NCBI GenBank assembly: GCA_937936675.1
Contig: CALDDL010000283.1
Coordinates: 1 to 12,722, forward strand
Direction: 5' to 3'
Source: an uncultured bacterium
GTDB taxonomy: Bacteria > Bacteroidota > Ignavibacteria > Ignavibacteriales > Melioribacteraceae
Length of the DNA: 12,722 bases
The position numbers were made by a program, and so were the translations under genes. This document shows, one piece after another, positions 1 through 8,333 of this stretch. Position 1 is the first letter of the stretch. Each line of letters begins with the position of its first letter. The notes below the pieces were generated by a model. That model made no database searches. It saw nothing but the letters and a program-made list of their open reading frames with translations, and had not been told where the DNA came from.

Positions 1-692
1 CTTCCTCTAACGTTTATCCATTTAAAGGTATTCGATTTTGTTTTGTATCTAAAAGTTATCTCAAATCTGCCATCATCCTTTTTCATTTGATCGAGGACAC
101 TATTATAGACAGATTCAAATTCATCAGGATGTACTAATTCCTGCCATTTTTCAAGAGTTATAGGAAATTCATTCGCTTCGTAGCCAAGCATTTGATATGC
201 AGTGGCACTCCAATAAATTTTATTCCTTTTTAAACTCCAATCCCAAAGACCATCTTGAGTAGCGTCCATTGCAAGACGAAGCCGTTCCTGATTTAATTTA
301 ATCACCTTTTCTGCTTTGGCTTTATATAATGCCATTTCAACGGCACTAAATAATTCACGGTCGTTAAATGGTTTTATTAGATAAGCATAAGGTTCTCTTT
401 CGGCAGCTTTCTTTAGTGTTTCGTTATCGGAATATGCAGTCAAGAAAATTACTGGCACTTTTATTATTGAGTTTAAGATATCAACCGTTTTAATCCCGTC
501 ATGTTCCCCCTTAAGCATTACGTCCATTAAAATAAGATCGGGAATCGACTCTCTAAAAAGTTCGACTGCCTCATAGCCCGACATTGCAATTCCCGTAACA
601 AAATATCCGAATTGCTCTAAAGTCCTTTTTAGATCGCTTCCTACAATCAGATTATCTTCTACAATTAATATTTTCTTCTGTGATGTATCCAT
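1..692 (-). CDS. Response regulator receiver domain fused to PAS domain (partial, C-terminus beyond window)
   Basis: The reading frame starts at ATG 690-692 and stays open to the window edge (230 codons visible), so the protein is C-terminally incomplete here. Residues about 6-122 form a CheY-like receiver domain: acidic pair E12-D13, predicted phospho-acceptor D57 in LILMDVML, T85 in FLTAYSD and K107 in LIKPF. A short helical linker (about 118-137) leads to a PAS domain of the PAS_3 type (about 138-230), with DGLWDWSL near its start and WQELVHPDE further on. This is a cytoplasmic signalling protein that should receive phosphate from a kinase and pass the signal through the PAS domain to an output module not visible here, possibly a kinase or GGDEF domain. 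The histidine kinase gene ends 3 bp upstream, so translation is probably coupled and that kinase is the likely partner. The receiver assignment is secure; the output is unknown. Confidence 0.88.
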   Translation of the reverse strand, partial: MDTSQKKILIVEDNLIVGSDLKRTLEQFGYFVTGIAMSGYEAVELFRESIPDLILMDVMLKGEHDGIKTVDILNSIIKVPVIFLTAYSDNETLKKAAEREPYAYLIKPFNDRELFSAVEMALYKAKAEKVIKLNQERLRLAMDATQDGLWDWSLKRNKIYWSATAYQMLGYEANEFPITLEKWQELVHPDEFESVYNSVLDQMKKDDGRFEITFRYKTKSNTFKWINVRG

Positions 693-695
693 GAA

Positions 696-1784
696 TTAAT
701 TTTTCACAAAGTGAATTGAGGAAGTAGTACCTGATTCAGAAGACTCAATCTCGAACTTTCCATTTAATTGACGGGCTAATGTATTGACAAGCTGAAGTCC
801 CATCGAAGTTATATAATTGACATCAATTTTGAAAGGTATTCCATCTCCATCATCTTTTACCGTAAATAGAAAATAATTATTTTCTATGTTTCTTAGATCG
901 ATGCTAATTGTCCCCGCATTTTTTTTACGGAAGGCATACTTAAAACTATTAGAAACTAATTCATTGATAATGAGTCCGAGATACGTAACCAATTCCATAT
1001 CATAATTATAATCGTCAATTGTAATGTTTGTACTAATTTTTTTAGTACCGGTGAGGTATGCACGTCTTAAATATTGAACCAATCTTTCGATATATTCTTT
1101 GCTCTTTATCGATACGAAACTTCCCCGTTCATACATAAACTCATGAATCAAAGACATAGACTTTATTCGGCTCTGAACGTCAGTTAAGATACCGTGTGAT
1201 TTTTTATCGTCAAGATTGTTCATCTGAAGATTAATCAAACTTGTGATAAGTTGAAGATTATTTTTTACTCGATGATTAATCTCTCTTAATAGTATCTCTT
1301 TTTCTTTAAGCGACTCTGTAATTTTTTCTTGATGAAGGATTTTATGAGTTATATCGTTTATAATTGATAAATGATGTCCGGGAATAAAAAAAGCTATTGA
1401 GCTATAATCGACAAATTTTTTATCTCCCGATTTAGTAGTAATGGAGGCTTCACCTTTTGCATTCCCTTTTGTTAAGAAATCTTGATATAATGATTCTAAC
1501 TCTTTATCCGTGAATGAATTAAAAATATTTTTTACTTTAAGATGTGTAATTTCAAAGTGGGAATAACCGAGAAGATCGCAAGCAGCTTTATTAGCTTCTA
1601 CATATTCAGAATCCAGATTGAATATAAGAATCGCACTTGTAGAATTTTCGAATAAAGAACGGTACTTAATTTCCGATTCGGCAAGTTCTTGCTGAAATAA
1701 TAATCGTTGTTCTCTTTCTCTTTTTTTATGCGCCTCTTTAGTTAATATTTCTTCCTCAGTATAAGGGATATGCTCTTCTCTCAT
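696..1784 (-). CDS. Soluble PAS sensor histidine kinase, HisKA_2 / HATPase_c type
   Basis: A 362-residue histidine kinase without signal peptide or membrane segment, so a cytosolic sensor. A charged N-terminal coiled-coil stretch (about 10-40) precedes a PAS domain (about 40-150; FENSTSAILIFNLD, LLGYSHFEI). Residues 160-235 are a HisKA_2 dimerisation domain: LREINHRVKNNLQL carries the predicted phospho-acceptor H171. The ATP-binding domain follows, with the N box at LIINELVSNSFKYAF (N274, N279), a G1 box DDGDGI (311-316) and a G2 box SMGLQLV (327-333). All catalytic elements look intact. HisKA_2 kinases often work with stand-alone or PAS-linked receivers, matching the receiver-PAS gene 3 bp downstream. 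The signal sensed by the PAS domain cannot be read from sequence. The start ATG has no clear Shine-Dalgarno, but the PAS domain begins well inside and no better start is evident. Confidence 0.9.
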   Translation of the reverse strand: MREEHIPYTEEEILTKEAHKKREREQRLLFQQELAESEIKYRSLFENSTSAILIFNLDSEYVEANKAACDLLGYSHFEITHLKVKNIFNSFTDKELESLYQDFLTKGNAKGEASITTKSGDKKFVDYSSIAFFIPGHHLSIINDITHKILHQEKITESLKEKEILLREINHRVKNNLQLITSLINLQMNNLDDKKSHGILTDVQSRIKSMSLIHEFMYERGSFVSIKSKEYIERLVQYLRRAYLTGTKKISTNITIDDYNYDMELVTYLGLIINELVSNSFKYAFRKKNAGTISIDLRNIENNYFLFTVKDDGDGIPFKIDVNYITSMGLQLVNTLARQLNGKFEIESSESGTTSSIHFVKN

Positions 1785-1817
1785 TTTTAATTGTTTTAAT
1801 AATTATGTTACAATGTA

Positions 1818-1823
1818 ATTATA
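1818..1823 (-). promoter_or_regulatory. Candidate -10 box for the histidine kinase gene
   Basis: The minus strand reads TATAAT here, 33 bp upstream of the kinase ATG and directly preceded by TTG. A weak -35 candidate (AGAACA) lies 18 bp further upstream. An 11 bp palindrome, TTACAATGTAA, at 1808-1818 overlaps the expected transcription start and could be an operator. The region is AT-rich, so chance matches are likely. Confidence 0.3.
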
Positions 1824-1871
1824 CAATCCGAACTATCTATATGTTCTTTTAAGATAAGCAAATTTAGGAAA

Positions 1872-1909
1872 GAAAAAAATAGGAACAGGGGTGGTTAAAT
1901 CCCCGTTCC
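1872..1909 (-). terminator. Second intrinsic terminator downstream of the T9SS protein gene
   Basis: On the minus strand a GC-rich hairpin (GGAACGGGG, 9-nt loop, CCCCTGTTCC with one bulged base) is followed directly by TATTTTTTT. In plus coordinates the arms are 1882-1891 and 1901-1909 and the T-tract is complementary to 1872-1880. This is a good rho-independent terminator shape for transcripts running from the 2016-4616 gene, about 110 bp past its stop. It would insulate that gene from the kinase pair downstream. Confidence 0.65.
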
Positions 1910-1982
1910 CGCCCTCGACTTCTCAGGTAATCCCAATAAGTCCAAAAAATTTATTCTATAATGTAATTATTTATTATTAAAT

Positions 1983-2009
1983 AAAAAAGCCGGATGAATT
2001 ATCTGGCTT
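1983..2009 (-). terminator. Intrinsic terminator just after the T9SS protein gene
   Basis: Seven bases past the stop codon, the minus strand forms a 9 bp hairpin (AAGCCAGAT, loop AATTC, ATCCGGCTT, with one G-T wobble) running into TTTTTTATTT. The arms in plus coordinates are 1987-1995 and 2001-2009. Stem, short loop and U-tract fit a rho-independent terminator for the 2016-4616 gene. It is followed by a second such hairpin at 1882-1909. Confidence 0.75.
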
Positions 2010-2015
2010 CAAAAT

Positions 2016-4616
2016 TTATTTAATTAATAGCATTTTTTTATTGGACGTGAATTTTTCGGTGGAGAGTTTGTATATATAAATACCGCTCGGCATGCCCGAT
2101 GCATCCCATTCATATTGATGAGAACCGGCATCGAGTACTTTATTAACTATTCTATTTATTTCTTCGCCCAATAAATTATATATCGATAAATTTACTGCTG
2201 ATTTTTGCGGAATAGTAAATCGAATTGTGGTAGTCGGATTAAACGGATTAGGATAGTTCTGCAACAGACTATACTCAAGCGGGATCTCGGTCGATTGTAT
2301 CCGGATTTTATTTATTTCAGGATTCGTTATGCTAAAGTTACTCCCTGAATTTAATATCAGTTCTTTCCCGTTCTCATCAATTATTTTAATATTTATACCT
2401 TCAATAGAGATTGAAACCGGATAATTAGCCGAATTAATATCGATACTCTGAATTGATGAAGCCGATTCTGCCATTCTACCCGATGAAAAACGTGCATCAA
2501 AAATTCCGTTTGGAGGTAAAGGCGGTAAATCATACTGCGTTAAATCCGTATTCTCGCTTATTAAATATAATGTAGAAGAATTATTCAAAGCATCTTTTAT
2601 AATAAGTTTACCTGAATTTGCCACAATCGATGATTGAGTATTGGGCGAAAAATCAGTTCCCTTATTTATAGTATAATGGAAATTTAACTCCCCATCTTGC
2701 TTTGCGCGGATCCAATATCCTTTACCCGGAACTAAAGAAGCAGGTTCAAAATATCCGTTTCCATATCCAAAAAACCGTGAGTTAAGTAAATCTGCCGGTG
2801 TAGTTGTTATATTAGCAACCGATTCTTCCTTATCATAAACACCAATTAAATTCCAACCCAATTTTACGTTCACGGTGGTGAGTGCAGTCGGCTGTCCTGA
2901 AACCGTTACCGTTTGAGCCGAAGGCATTCGCAGCCAATATCCCAATCCGATTTTTGCTGTCGCCTCTTGTGTATAGCCGTTATCATATTTCCATGCAGGC
3001 GAAATTGCGCTTGGGAATAATACCGATGAAGTCATATCATCGGCAGTAATCGGTACCGAAATAATATTCCATGAATTTTGAAGTGCTAAATCGATTGAGA
3101 TTTTTTTTGTGTATTCAATAATTACGCTGGTTACAGCGTCCTCTGTAAGAGTGGCAGAGTTCTCGCTTTTCATATCCACATTCAAGTAAATTCCTCCAAA
3201 TGGATCTTTAAGAGTAAACATCCCTTCGGGTAATTTAGTTTTATCCCATGAAAAAGTTAATGGGTAACCTGCATCTCCGCATTGAAGTAAGATTGTATAT
3301 GTAATATTATCGGCGGTCGGACGGAAATCGATTGCCGAACTTTCTGTAGAACTGAGTTTAAGCCTTACATCAAATACAGCCGTAGGTGGATTTGGAGGCA
3401 AGGAAAGTTCTCCGAATATTGGATCAATTAAATCCGTAGCACTATCGGCAGCACCTATTCTAAGCGTATCTTTATTTGCCTCTCTATTATTTGCAACCGA
3501 AAAATCAAGTAACCAATTTATTGTAACAATAGAAAATTTTCTTGCTATTGTATATGGACTATTGCCTGCTCCATTTCTTGCTCTTACTCGATACCAATAA
3601 TCGGCAGAAAAAGCAAAACCATCGACAATTTGATTTACTCCAGCGGCAACATCATCAGTAATTGTGGAATCTTCCCAAAAAATATTATTGAAATTTTCAT
3701 CTTCGGCTATCTGGAGCTTATAGAAATTTGCTCCTTCGGATGCTTCCCAAGTAAAATTGATTTTGCGAGAGAGCCCCACAGCATTATCGATTGGCGTCTT
3801 AAGAACCGGAACCGATGGTGGAACATCGACTGTATGAAATTTTCTTATTGCCGATGCCGGTGATAATGGATTAGCAGCATCTCGATTGCGGGCTATTACC
3901 TTCCAATAGATGTCTCTATCGTTAAGTAAGCTTGTTACCTCAATAGAAGTATTTATCGGATAATAAACACCTATTGAATCAGTAAAGCCGATATCCTTTG
4001 CCAATACCAAAAGATAATCGGTTGCATTGGTTACCGCATTCCAAGAAAATGTTTGAGTTAATGGTATATTAACAGCATTATCAGCGGGGGATAATAAAGT
4101 AGGTGCCGAAAGAGTGCCAAGCAAAAAATTAATAGATAAAATTAGTTTATCAACTTGCTCTACCTGTTCGGGTGTAAGACTAATTTCACCTTTACCTTTA
4201 ACGGTTGTGCTGATTATCAAACCATTCATTTTATCTTTGAGAGTTCCCTTATATCCTGCGGGGAGATCCCATTCGATTTTAATACCCAAACCGTTATCGG
4301 GAGCAAAATGAATTTCATAATCTTTTGATATGAATGATGATGCCGTTCCTTGACGGTAATCCTTCCATGAATATTCGCTATTTGGTAATTTAAATCGAGC
4401 ATCAAAAATTCCACCCGGCGGTACTGGTGGAAGAACTGCTTCACCAAGTGATAGATCAATTCCATCGGTTGCCGATGGGTCTAATCCAAAAGATAATACT
4501 TTAGAATATGTACCGCTCGAAACTGTGATTGATTGGCTTACTGTCTGTGCATTTAGTAGAGAAAAAGTGAAGAAAAAGAGAATAGTAAAAAGGGATAATA
4601 CCTTTCTTGTGATCAT
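2016..4616 (-). CDS. Modular T9SS-secreted surface protein with FN3-like domains and type A sorting domain
   Basis: An 866-residue secreted protein. A signal peptide (1-24; hydrophobic FTILFFFTFSLLNAQ) is followed by repeat module A (about 36-165, LPPVPPGGIFDARF at 62-75), two FN3-like beta-sandwich domains (about 170-263 and 266-364, each opening with a P-x-D-N-A-V pattern), module B (about 373-505, LPPNPPTAVFDVRL), a WNIISVPI / WNLIGVYD region (about 510-655), module C (about 663-775, LPPLPPNGIFDARF) and a C-terminal type IX secretion sorting domain (780-866; LLQNYPNPFNPTTTIRF, ending KKMLLIK). The sorting domain directs crossing of the outer membrane and usually surface attachment or release. 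No catalytic domain was recognised, so an adhesive or structural role is inferred from FN3-like architecture only. The start has a strong Shine-Dalgarno, GGAGGG, 4 nt before ATG. The gene appears monocistronic, with two terminators downstream. Confidence 0.88.
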   Translation of the reverse strand: MITRKVLSLFTILFFFTFSLLNAQTVSQSITVSSGTYSKVLSFGLDPSATDGIDLSLGEAVLPPVPPGGIFDARFKLPNSEYSWKDYRQGTASSFISKDYEIHFAPDNGLGIKIEWDLPAGYKGTLKDKMNGLIISTTVKGKGEISLTPEQVEQVDKLILSINFLLGTLSAPTLLSPADNAVNIPLTQTFSWNAVTNATDYLLVLAKDIGFTDSIGVYYPINTSIEVTSLLNDRDIYWKVIARNRDAANPLSPASAIRKFHTVDVPPSVPVLKTPIDNAVGLSRKINFTWEASEGANFYKLQIAEDENFNNIFWEDSTITDDVAAGVNQIVDGFAFSADYWYRVRARNGAGNSPYTIARKFSIVTINWLLDFSVANNREANKDTLRIGAADSATDLIDPIFGELSLPPNPPTAVFDVRLKLSSTESSAIDFRPTADNITYTILLQCGDAGYPLTFSWDKTKLPEGMFTLKDPFGGIYLNVDMKSENSATLTEDAVTSVIIEYTKKISIDLALQNSWNIISVPITADDMTSSVLFPSAISPAWKYDNGYTQEATAKIGLGYWLRMPSAQTVTVSGQPTALTTVNVKLGWNLIGVYDKEESVANITTTPADLLNSRFFGYGNGYFEPASLVPGKGYWIRAKQDGELNFHYTINKGTDFSPNTQSSIVANSGKLIIKDALNNSSTLYLISENTDLTQYDLPPLPPNGIFDARFSSGRMAESASSIQSIDINSANYPVSISIEGINIKIIDENGKELILNSGSNFSITNPEINKIRIQSTEIPLEYSLLQNYPNPFNPTTTIRFTIPQKSAVNLSIYNLLGEEINRIVNKVLDAGSHQYEWDASGMPSGIYIYKLSTEKFTSNKKMLLIK

Positions 4617-4708
4617 TGCGCCCTCCGATCTTAGAAATTGTGTTAATTATTATTATAATCTAATAATTTTTTTTATAAATGTATAGGCTTAGGTAAAAAT
4701 TTGTATCA

Positions 4709-4761
4709 ATCCTCAGCTCAATTGAAATTGTCATCTTCTGAATAACAATCTTGCTGAGGAT
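4709..4761. repeat. Inverted repeat between the porin and T9SS protein genes, possible terminator
   Basis: Perfect 9 bp arms ATCCTCAGC (4709-4717) and GCTGAGGAT (4753-4761) enclose 35 nt that hold a second small stem (ATTGT / ACAAT). It begins 16 bp past the porin stop codon. On the minus strand the outer arm is followed after a few bases by AAATTTTTACC, so it may terminate porin transcription, but the T-run is displaced and the loop is long. Confidence 0.4.
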
Positions 4762-4776
4762 ATTTTCCAAATACTA

Positions 4777-6015
4777 TTATAGACTCAACTGCAATCCGGT
4801 ATAAAAATATGTTGCCGGATCACCCGAAAAAACATCTTTGAAAATTTCACCTGATGAGAATAACGCAAAGCCCATATTGAAAAGAATATTCTTATCATAT
4901 TTATAATCGATATAAAAATCGGTTTCCATTCCTAAATCTTTACTCTCTCCGGCGGTCTTATTTAATCGGTAATTTTTATCTGCCATAAAAGAATATATTT
5001 CGGCATTAAACGTAAAATCTTTTACCGGTATAAATGAAAACCGCAGATGCATATCAATTAATCCACTGCTAAATGTACTCTGAGGCATATTCCCAATAAT
5101 ATCACTTATTCCGTATAACTTATGATTACTCGGATATAGATTAAAGAATGATTCATCTTTATCAGGAGTAGTGGGATCATCTCCGGAGAAATATTCTATG
5201 CCGGCATTTAATTTCGGCTGAAGATTTCCCTCGAATTGATAGGAAAGATTTAGTGCGGCAAATAGTGCAGCTATATCAATTTTTTTGTTATATCTATCAA
5301 GTGGAATTGCCGGATATCGATAGTTCATTTTTCCGAATTGGTAAGCAAATTCCGGTTCATAAGTCAAATTACCTATATTACCGACAAGGTCAATTCCGAT
5401 AGTCCATCTATTCATATTATCGGTAGGAACGCCTTTTTGCCAAAATAAAAATGTTTTGATAGCGAGGTTTTCTACCGATGTGATAGTTGCAAAAGCACCA
5501 TAAAGGTTTAGATCATTCGTATCGCCTCTATTATTTCTTTCATTTAATTTGAACCCGAATAGATCAATAACTAAGTTTTCCGATGAATGATTAATTATAG
5601 CTCCATCAAAACTTCTCCCTGCAAATCCCCAATCGCTAAGACCAATAAATCTTTGATTGCCCAAACCGATTGACATTCTTCCTGCTTGCAAAGAAAAATT
5701 AGAATCGAATATTTTAGATACTTTCAAGTAACCTTGATGAAGATCGGTGGATTCTCTATCATCTGTGGTGTTCTCTGCTTCTCCGAAATTTCTTGCATCC
5801 TGAAACTGAATATATGCGGAGACGTTTTCCGATGGTGTAAATAATGCACCGAAACGGGTTCTTAGTAGCGTATAACTTAACGGATCGTTCTTAGAATTGA
5901 AATCTTTATTATTAAGCTCATATCGTGATCGTATCTGTCCATCAAACTTAACCTTATCTTGTGCATTAAGAACAAACGCACCCAACAGAACTAAAATAAC
6001 AACTAAGTGCTTCAT
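4777..6015 (-). CDS. Outer-membrane porin, alginate-export-like beta-barrel
   Basis: A 412-residue protein with a signal peptide (about 1-18, MKHLVVILVLLGAFVLNA) and a body of alternating aromatic/hydrophobic and polar stretches typical of a large beta-barrel. The segment FDGQIRSRYELNNKDF, then LRTRFGALFTPSENVSAYIQFQDAR, then LQAGRMSIGLGNQRFIG and DWGFAGRSFDGA, resembles the alginate-export porin family (PF13372), which in this phylum is used broadly for putative solute porins rather than for alginate. The last strand is FYTGLQLSL. The start is supported by AGAGGA 5 nt before ATG. The gene lies 176 bp downstream of nrfA on the same strand, so it could be read from the nrf promoter or its own; the gap contains a paired GGATATCC repeat. 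Diffusion of nitrite, nitrate or another small solute is a guess from context. Confidence 0.72.
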   Translation of the reverse strand: MKHLVVILVLLGAFVLNAQDKVKFDGQIRSRYELNNKDFNSKNDPLSYTLLRTRFGALFTPSENVSAYIQFQDARNFGEAENTTDDRESTDLHQGYLKVSKIFDSNFSLQAGRMSIGLGNQRFIGLSDWGFAGRSFDGAIINHSSENLVIDLFGFKLNERNNRGDTNDLNLYGAFATITSVENLAIKTFLFWQKGVPTDNMNRWTIGIDLVGNIGNLTYEPEFAYQFGKMNYRYPAIPLDRYNKKIDIAALFAALNLSYQFEGNLQPKLNAGIEYFSGDDPTTPDKDESFFNLYPSNHKLYGISDIIGNMPQSTFSSGLIDMHLRFSFIPVKDFTFNAEIYSFMADKNYRLNKTAGESKDLGMETDFYIDYKYDKNILFNMGFALFSSGEIFKDVFSGDPATYFYTGLQLSL

Positions 6016-6044
6016 TTTTTCCTCTATATTTTTGTGAATAGCGC

Positions 6045-6058
6045 ACCAATCTTTTGGT
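6045..6058. repeat. Small hairpin in the porin leader
   Basis: ACCAA, a 4-nt spacer TCTT and TTGGT form a short inverted repeat 30-43 bp upstream of the porin ATG. It could be part of an mRNA leader structure or a protein-binding site; a five-base-pair stem may also be chance. Confidence 0.2.
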
Positions 6059-6064
6059 AAATTA

Positions 6065-6085
6065 GGATATCCTTTTAGGATATCC
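6065..6085. repeat. Duplicated GGATATCC palindrome upstream of the porin gene
   Basis: GGATATCC occurs at 6065-6072 and again at 6078-6085, separated by TTTTA; each copy is itself a perfect palindrome, so the pair can also fold as one 8 bp hairpin. Directly upstream on the minus strand is TAATTTTG (plus 6086-6093), a match to the Bacteroidota -7 pattern TAnnTTTG. If that is the promoter, the repeats would lie at the start of the transcript, as for an operator. An intrinsic terminator for nrfA is less likely, since no clear U-tract follows. Confidence 0.35.
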
Positions 6086-6191
6086 CAAAATTACGAATAC
6101 TACTCTATATCTGATGATAAATACATATTTAATTTTGAATCGCAACAATTCCGTCTAAGAATTTTAATAAAAATGCAATGGTGAATAATTA

Positions 6192-7679
6192 TTAATATTT
6201 CTTCAATTCACCTTGTCTTTCTTTAGCTGCTGCATCCCATTTGGGCAATACATTCTTAATCAAATTCTCTTTATCTTTTTCTAATTTCGCCATATCAAGT
6301 CCGATAAATTTCTGTGCTTTTTCTTTTGTGGAAATATCAGGCAGAGCAATCGGATATTTAACCCCTTTACGAACTAATACAATAGCTACTTCTCTGCGTG
6401 CTTCTTCTGCTTTGGCAATTGAAGTACCGAGTACTCTCATAGCTTCAACGGGTGAATGGAAACCAACTCCATTAGCTGCGGCAACCCAGTCCCATCTCCA
6501 TTGCGCATGGCGGATTAATGTAAGAACCGGTTTCATCTCCGCTTCTGTTGCTCCCGCATCCCATGCTGCCTTTGCTTCAATATGTACCGATGCTAAAGTT
6601 TTTTCGGCTATACGTCTTAGTTCCTCAATCTTATCCTGTCTTTCATAAACGTCTCTGATTAAGTTTTCGGTTTTCTCTCTATGGCAAACCATACATGAGC
6701 TTTCGATATTTGCAAGCGGGCTTTGGATATGGTGGTCTGTAAACTTCACTCCCCCCTCGGTCTTATAAGGCATGTGGCAATCCACACATGAAACTCCTCT
6801 TTTAGCATGAACACCTGTCATAAATAGTTCATAATCGGGATGCTGCGCTTTTAGCATCGGGGTGCGGCTAAGAGCATGTGTCCAATCCGAAAATTCTATT
6901 TCATCATAATATTTTTCCATATCATCTGCACTGAATCCTTTATCCCATGGGAAGGTTAAATATTTCTCTTCTTTCCCTTTGAAATAATATTCCACGTGGC
7001 ATTGTGCGCAGACTAATGAACGCATTTCGTTATGTGTAAATTGATTAATGTCTTTTCCCTGTCTCTGATATGCTTCGATAAGTCCCGGTCTCGATATTCT
7101 TAAATTCATTGTCTTAGGATCATGGCAGTCTTGGCATCCGATCGGATTAGCAATTTCTGAACCCATATCGATCCACTTCCCTTTATAGAACTCTGCAACA
7201 CCCATTTTATTCATCATGCGAGGGACGTCCGGACTTTTACAGGTCCAGCAAGTTGCAGGCATGGGTGAATTTTCTTCCCCACCGGTACGCAATATTTTTC
7301 TTATATCATTCACCGCATAAGCATGACCACGACCCTGATTATATTCTTTTGAGAATGCATAACCAGCCCACATTACAACCAATTCCGGATAGCGTTCTAA
7401 ATAATCGATCTTCTTGGAACCACCATGCTTGCTTGCAAAAGTAGTATCGAGTGTTTTTAAGTAGGTTTCATATTCACGCGGATAATTCTCGCCCCAAATT
7501 TCATTTCTCGGTTCCCAATCGGCAATCGGTTTTACGTTTTGAAGCGTAAAAGTTTCACTCCTTCGTTCAACAATCGATGAAGCAAAAAGTCCTATTAGAA
7601 ATACAATTACAGCCGTGGAAATAAATAGAGTCCATCCAACCCATGGTTTTTCTTTAATTAATTCGGTAATCGGTTTCAT
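6192..7679 (-). CDS. nrfA: Cytochrome c552 ammonia-forming nitrite reductase, catalytic subunit NrfA
   Basis: A 495-residue pentaheme nitrite reductase that reduces nitrite to ammonium with six electrons in the periplasm. Heme sites in order: CWTCK (144-148, the lysine-ligated catalytic heme), CQDCH (182-186), CAQCH (224-228), CVDCH (298-302) and CMVCH (329-333). By spacing to Wolinella NrfA, R127, Y231 (in HVEYYF) and H280 (in KAQHPDYE) are the likely active-site Arg, Tyr and His, and E230, Y231, K277 and Q279 the calcium-site residues. An N-terminal hydrophobic segment (about 13-35) looks like an uncleaved anchor or signal peptide. Length matches the family. The start has AAGGA 9 nt upstream and lies 2 bp after the nrfH stop, so the two are co-translated. 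NrfH is the expected electron donor in the complex. Family assignment is very secure. Confidence 0.97.
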   Translation of the reverse strand: MKPITELIKEKPWVGWTLFISTAVIVFLIGLFASSIVERRSETFTLQNVKPIADWEPRNEIWGENYPREYETYLKTLDTTFASKHGGSKKIDYLERYPELVVMWAGYAFSKEYNQGRGHAYAVNDIRKILRTGGEENSPMPATCWTCKSPDVPRMMNKMGVAEFYKGKWIDMGSEIANPIGCQDCHDPKTMNLRISRPGLIEAYQRQGKDINQFTHNEMRSLVCAQCHVEYYFKGKEEKYLTFPWDKGFSADDMEKYYDEIEFSDWTHALSRTPMLKAQHPDYELFMTGVHAKRGVSCVDCHMPYKTEGGVKFTDHHIQSPLANIESSCMVCHREKTENLIRDVYERQDKIEELRRIAEKTLASVHIEAKAAWDAGATEAEMKPVLTLIRHAQWRWDWVAAANGVGFHSPVEAMRVLGTSIAKAEEARREVAIVLVRKGVKYPIALPDISTKEKAQKFIGLDMAKLEKDKENLIKNVLPKWDAAAKERQGELKKY

Positions 7680-7681
7680 AA

Positions 7682-8332
7682 TTAATTTTCCTTTTTATTT
7701 TTAAATTCGATTGCATTCTTTGATTCGGTATATTCCATTAGCCACTTAGGAGCGATCTGCCTCTGAGATGGCACTTGAGCATAGGGAGTGGATGATAAAC
7801 TATTTACTCTTCCATGTGGAGTTTCTCGGTGGCAATCCCAGCAGTAACCTTCATGCTGATTTTCCACGCCTCTATTATTAATGGCTCTAAGTGAGATTGG
7901 ATGAATTAAATTCGTGTGGCATCGAATACAATTTTCTTGTACTGCATCCTTACCTGCCTGCTTAATCTGAATTACCTGCGGCTCTAAGCGAAATGTAAAC
8001 ATAGTAGCATGCCTCATTCCATCTGTGGCTTTGAAGAGATATGTCCGGAAAATATTATCCTGCGGTACATGGCAATCGTTGCATGTAGCCACTCTTCCGT
8101 GACTTCCTTTCTGCCAAGTAACATATTGCGGATTCATTACATGGCAATTGATACAGGTCTTAGGATCATTCGATAGATAGGAGATGGCATTTGAAATATA
8201 GAATACATGAAATGCAATTCCGAAAAAGATTCCCAGAAGAATTATTACAGGGAATTTCCACTTATCAGGCGGAATAAGATGATGAAGTATCTTTTTAGTG
8301 CGGCTCTGTTTCTCCGGCTTTGATTTATCCAT
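7682..8332 (-). CDS. nrfH: NrfH, NapC/NirT-type tetraheme quinol dehydrogenase
   Basis: A 216-residue membrane-anchored cytochrome c that oxidises menaquinol and passes electrons to NrfA. One transmembrane helix (about 27-49, FPVIILLGIFFGIAFHVFYI) follows a basic N-terminus, and a periplasmic domain carries four heme sites: CINCH (60-64), CNDCH (84-88), CIRCH (135-139) and CWDCH (164-168). M66, just after the first site (CHVM), matches the methionine that ligates heme 1 in Desulfovibrio NrfH. The protein is longer than the roughly 160 residues of the classical form, through a C-terminal tail of about 45 residues after the last heme. The ATG is preceded by GGAGAG at 4 nt and sits 1 bp after the upstream stop; nrfA follows after 2 bp. 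This order (nrfH before nrfA) is the one usual outside enteric bacteria. Confidence 0.94.
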   Translation of the reverse strand: MDKSKPEKQSRTKKILHHLIPPDKWKFPVIILLGIFFGIAFHVFYISNAISYLSNDPKTCINCHVMNPQYVTWQKGSHGRVATCNDCHVPQDNIFRTYLFKATDGMRHATMFTFRLEPQVIQIKQAGKDAVQENCIRCHTNLIHPISLRAINNRGVENQHEGYCWDCHRETPHGRVNSLSSTPYAQVPSQRQIAPKWLMEYTESKNAIEFKNKKEN

Positions 8333-8333
8333 A

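Noticed and set aside
4226..4465. Minus-strand open frame of 79 codons inside the T9SS protein gene, and plus-strand frames at 3630-3863, 4114-4311, 7253-7444 and 8569-8763
   Set aside because: All overlap well-supported coding sequences in other frames and encode low-complexity or unrecognisable peptides.
6241..6648. Plus-strand open frame of 135 codons opposite nrfA
   Set aside because: It lies wholly antisense to conserved heme and core residues of NrfA, shows no recognisable domain and has no ribosome site; a shadow of the real gene.
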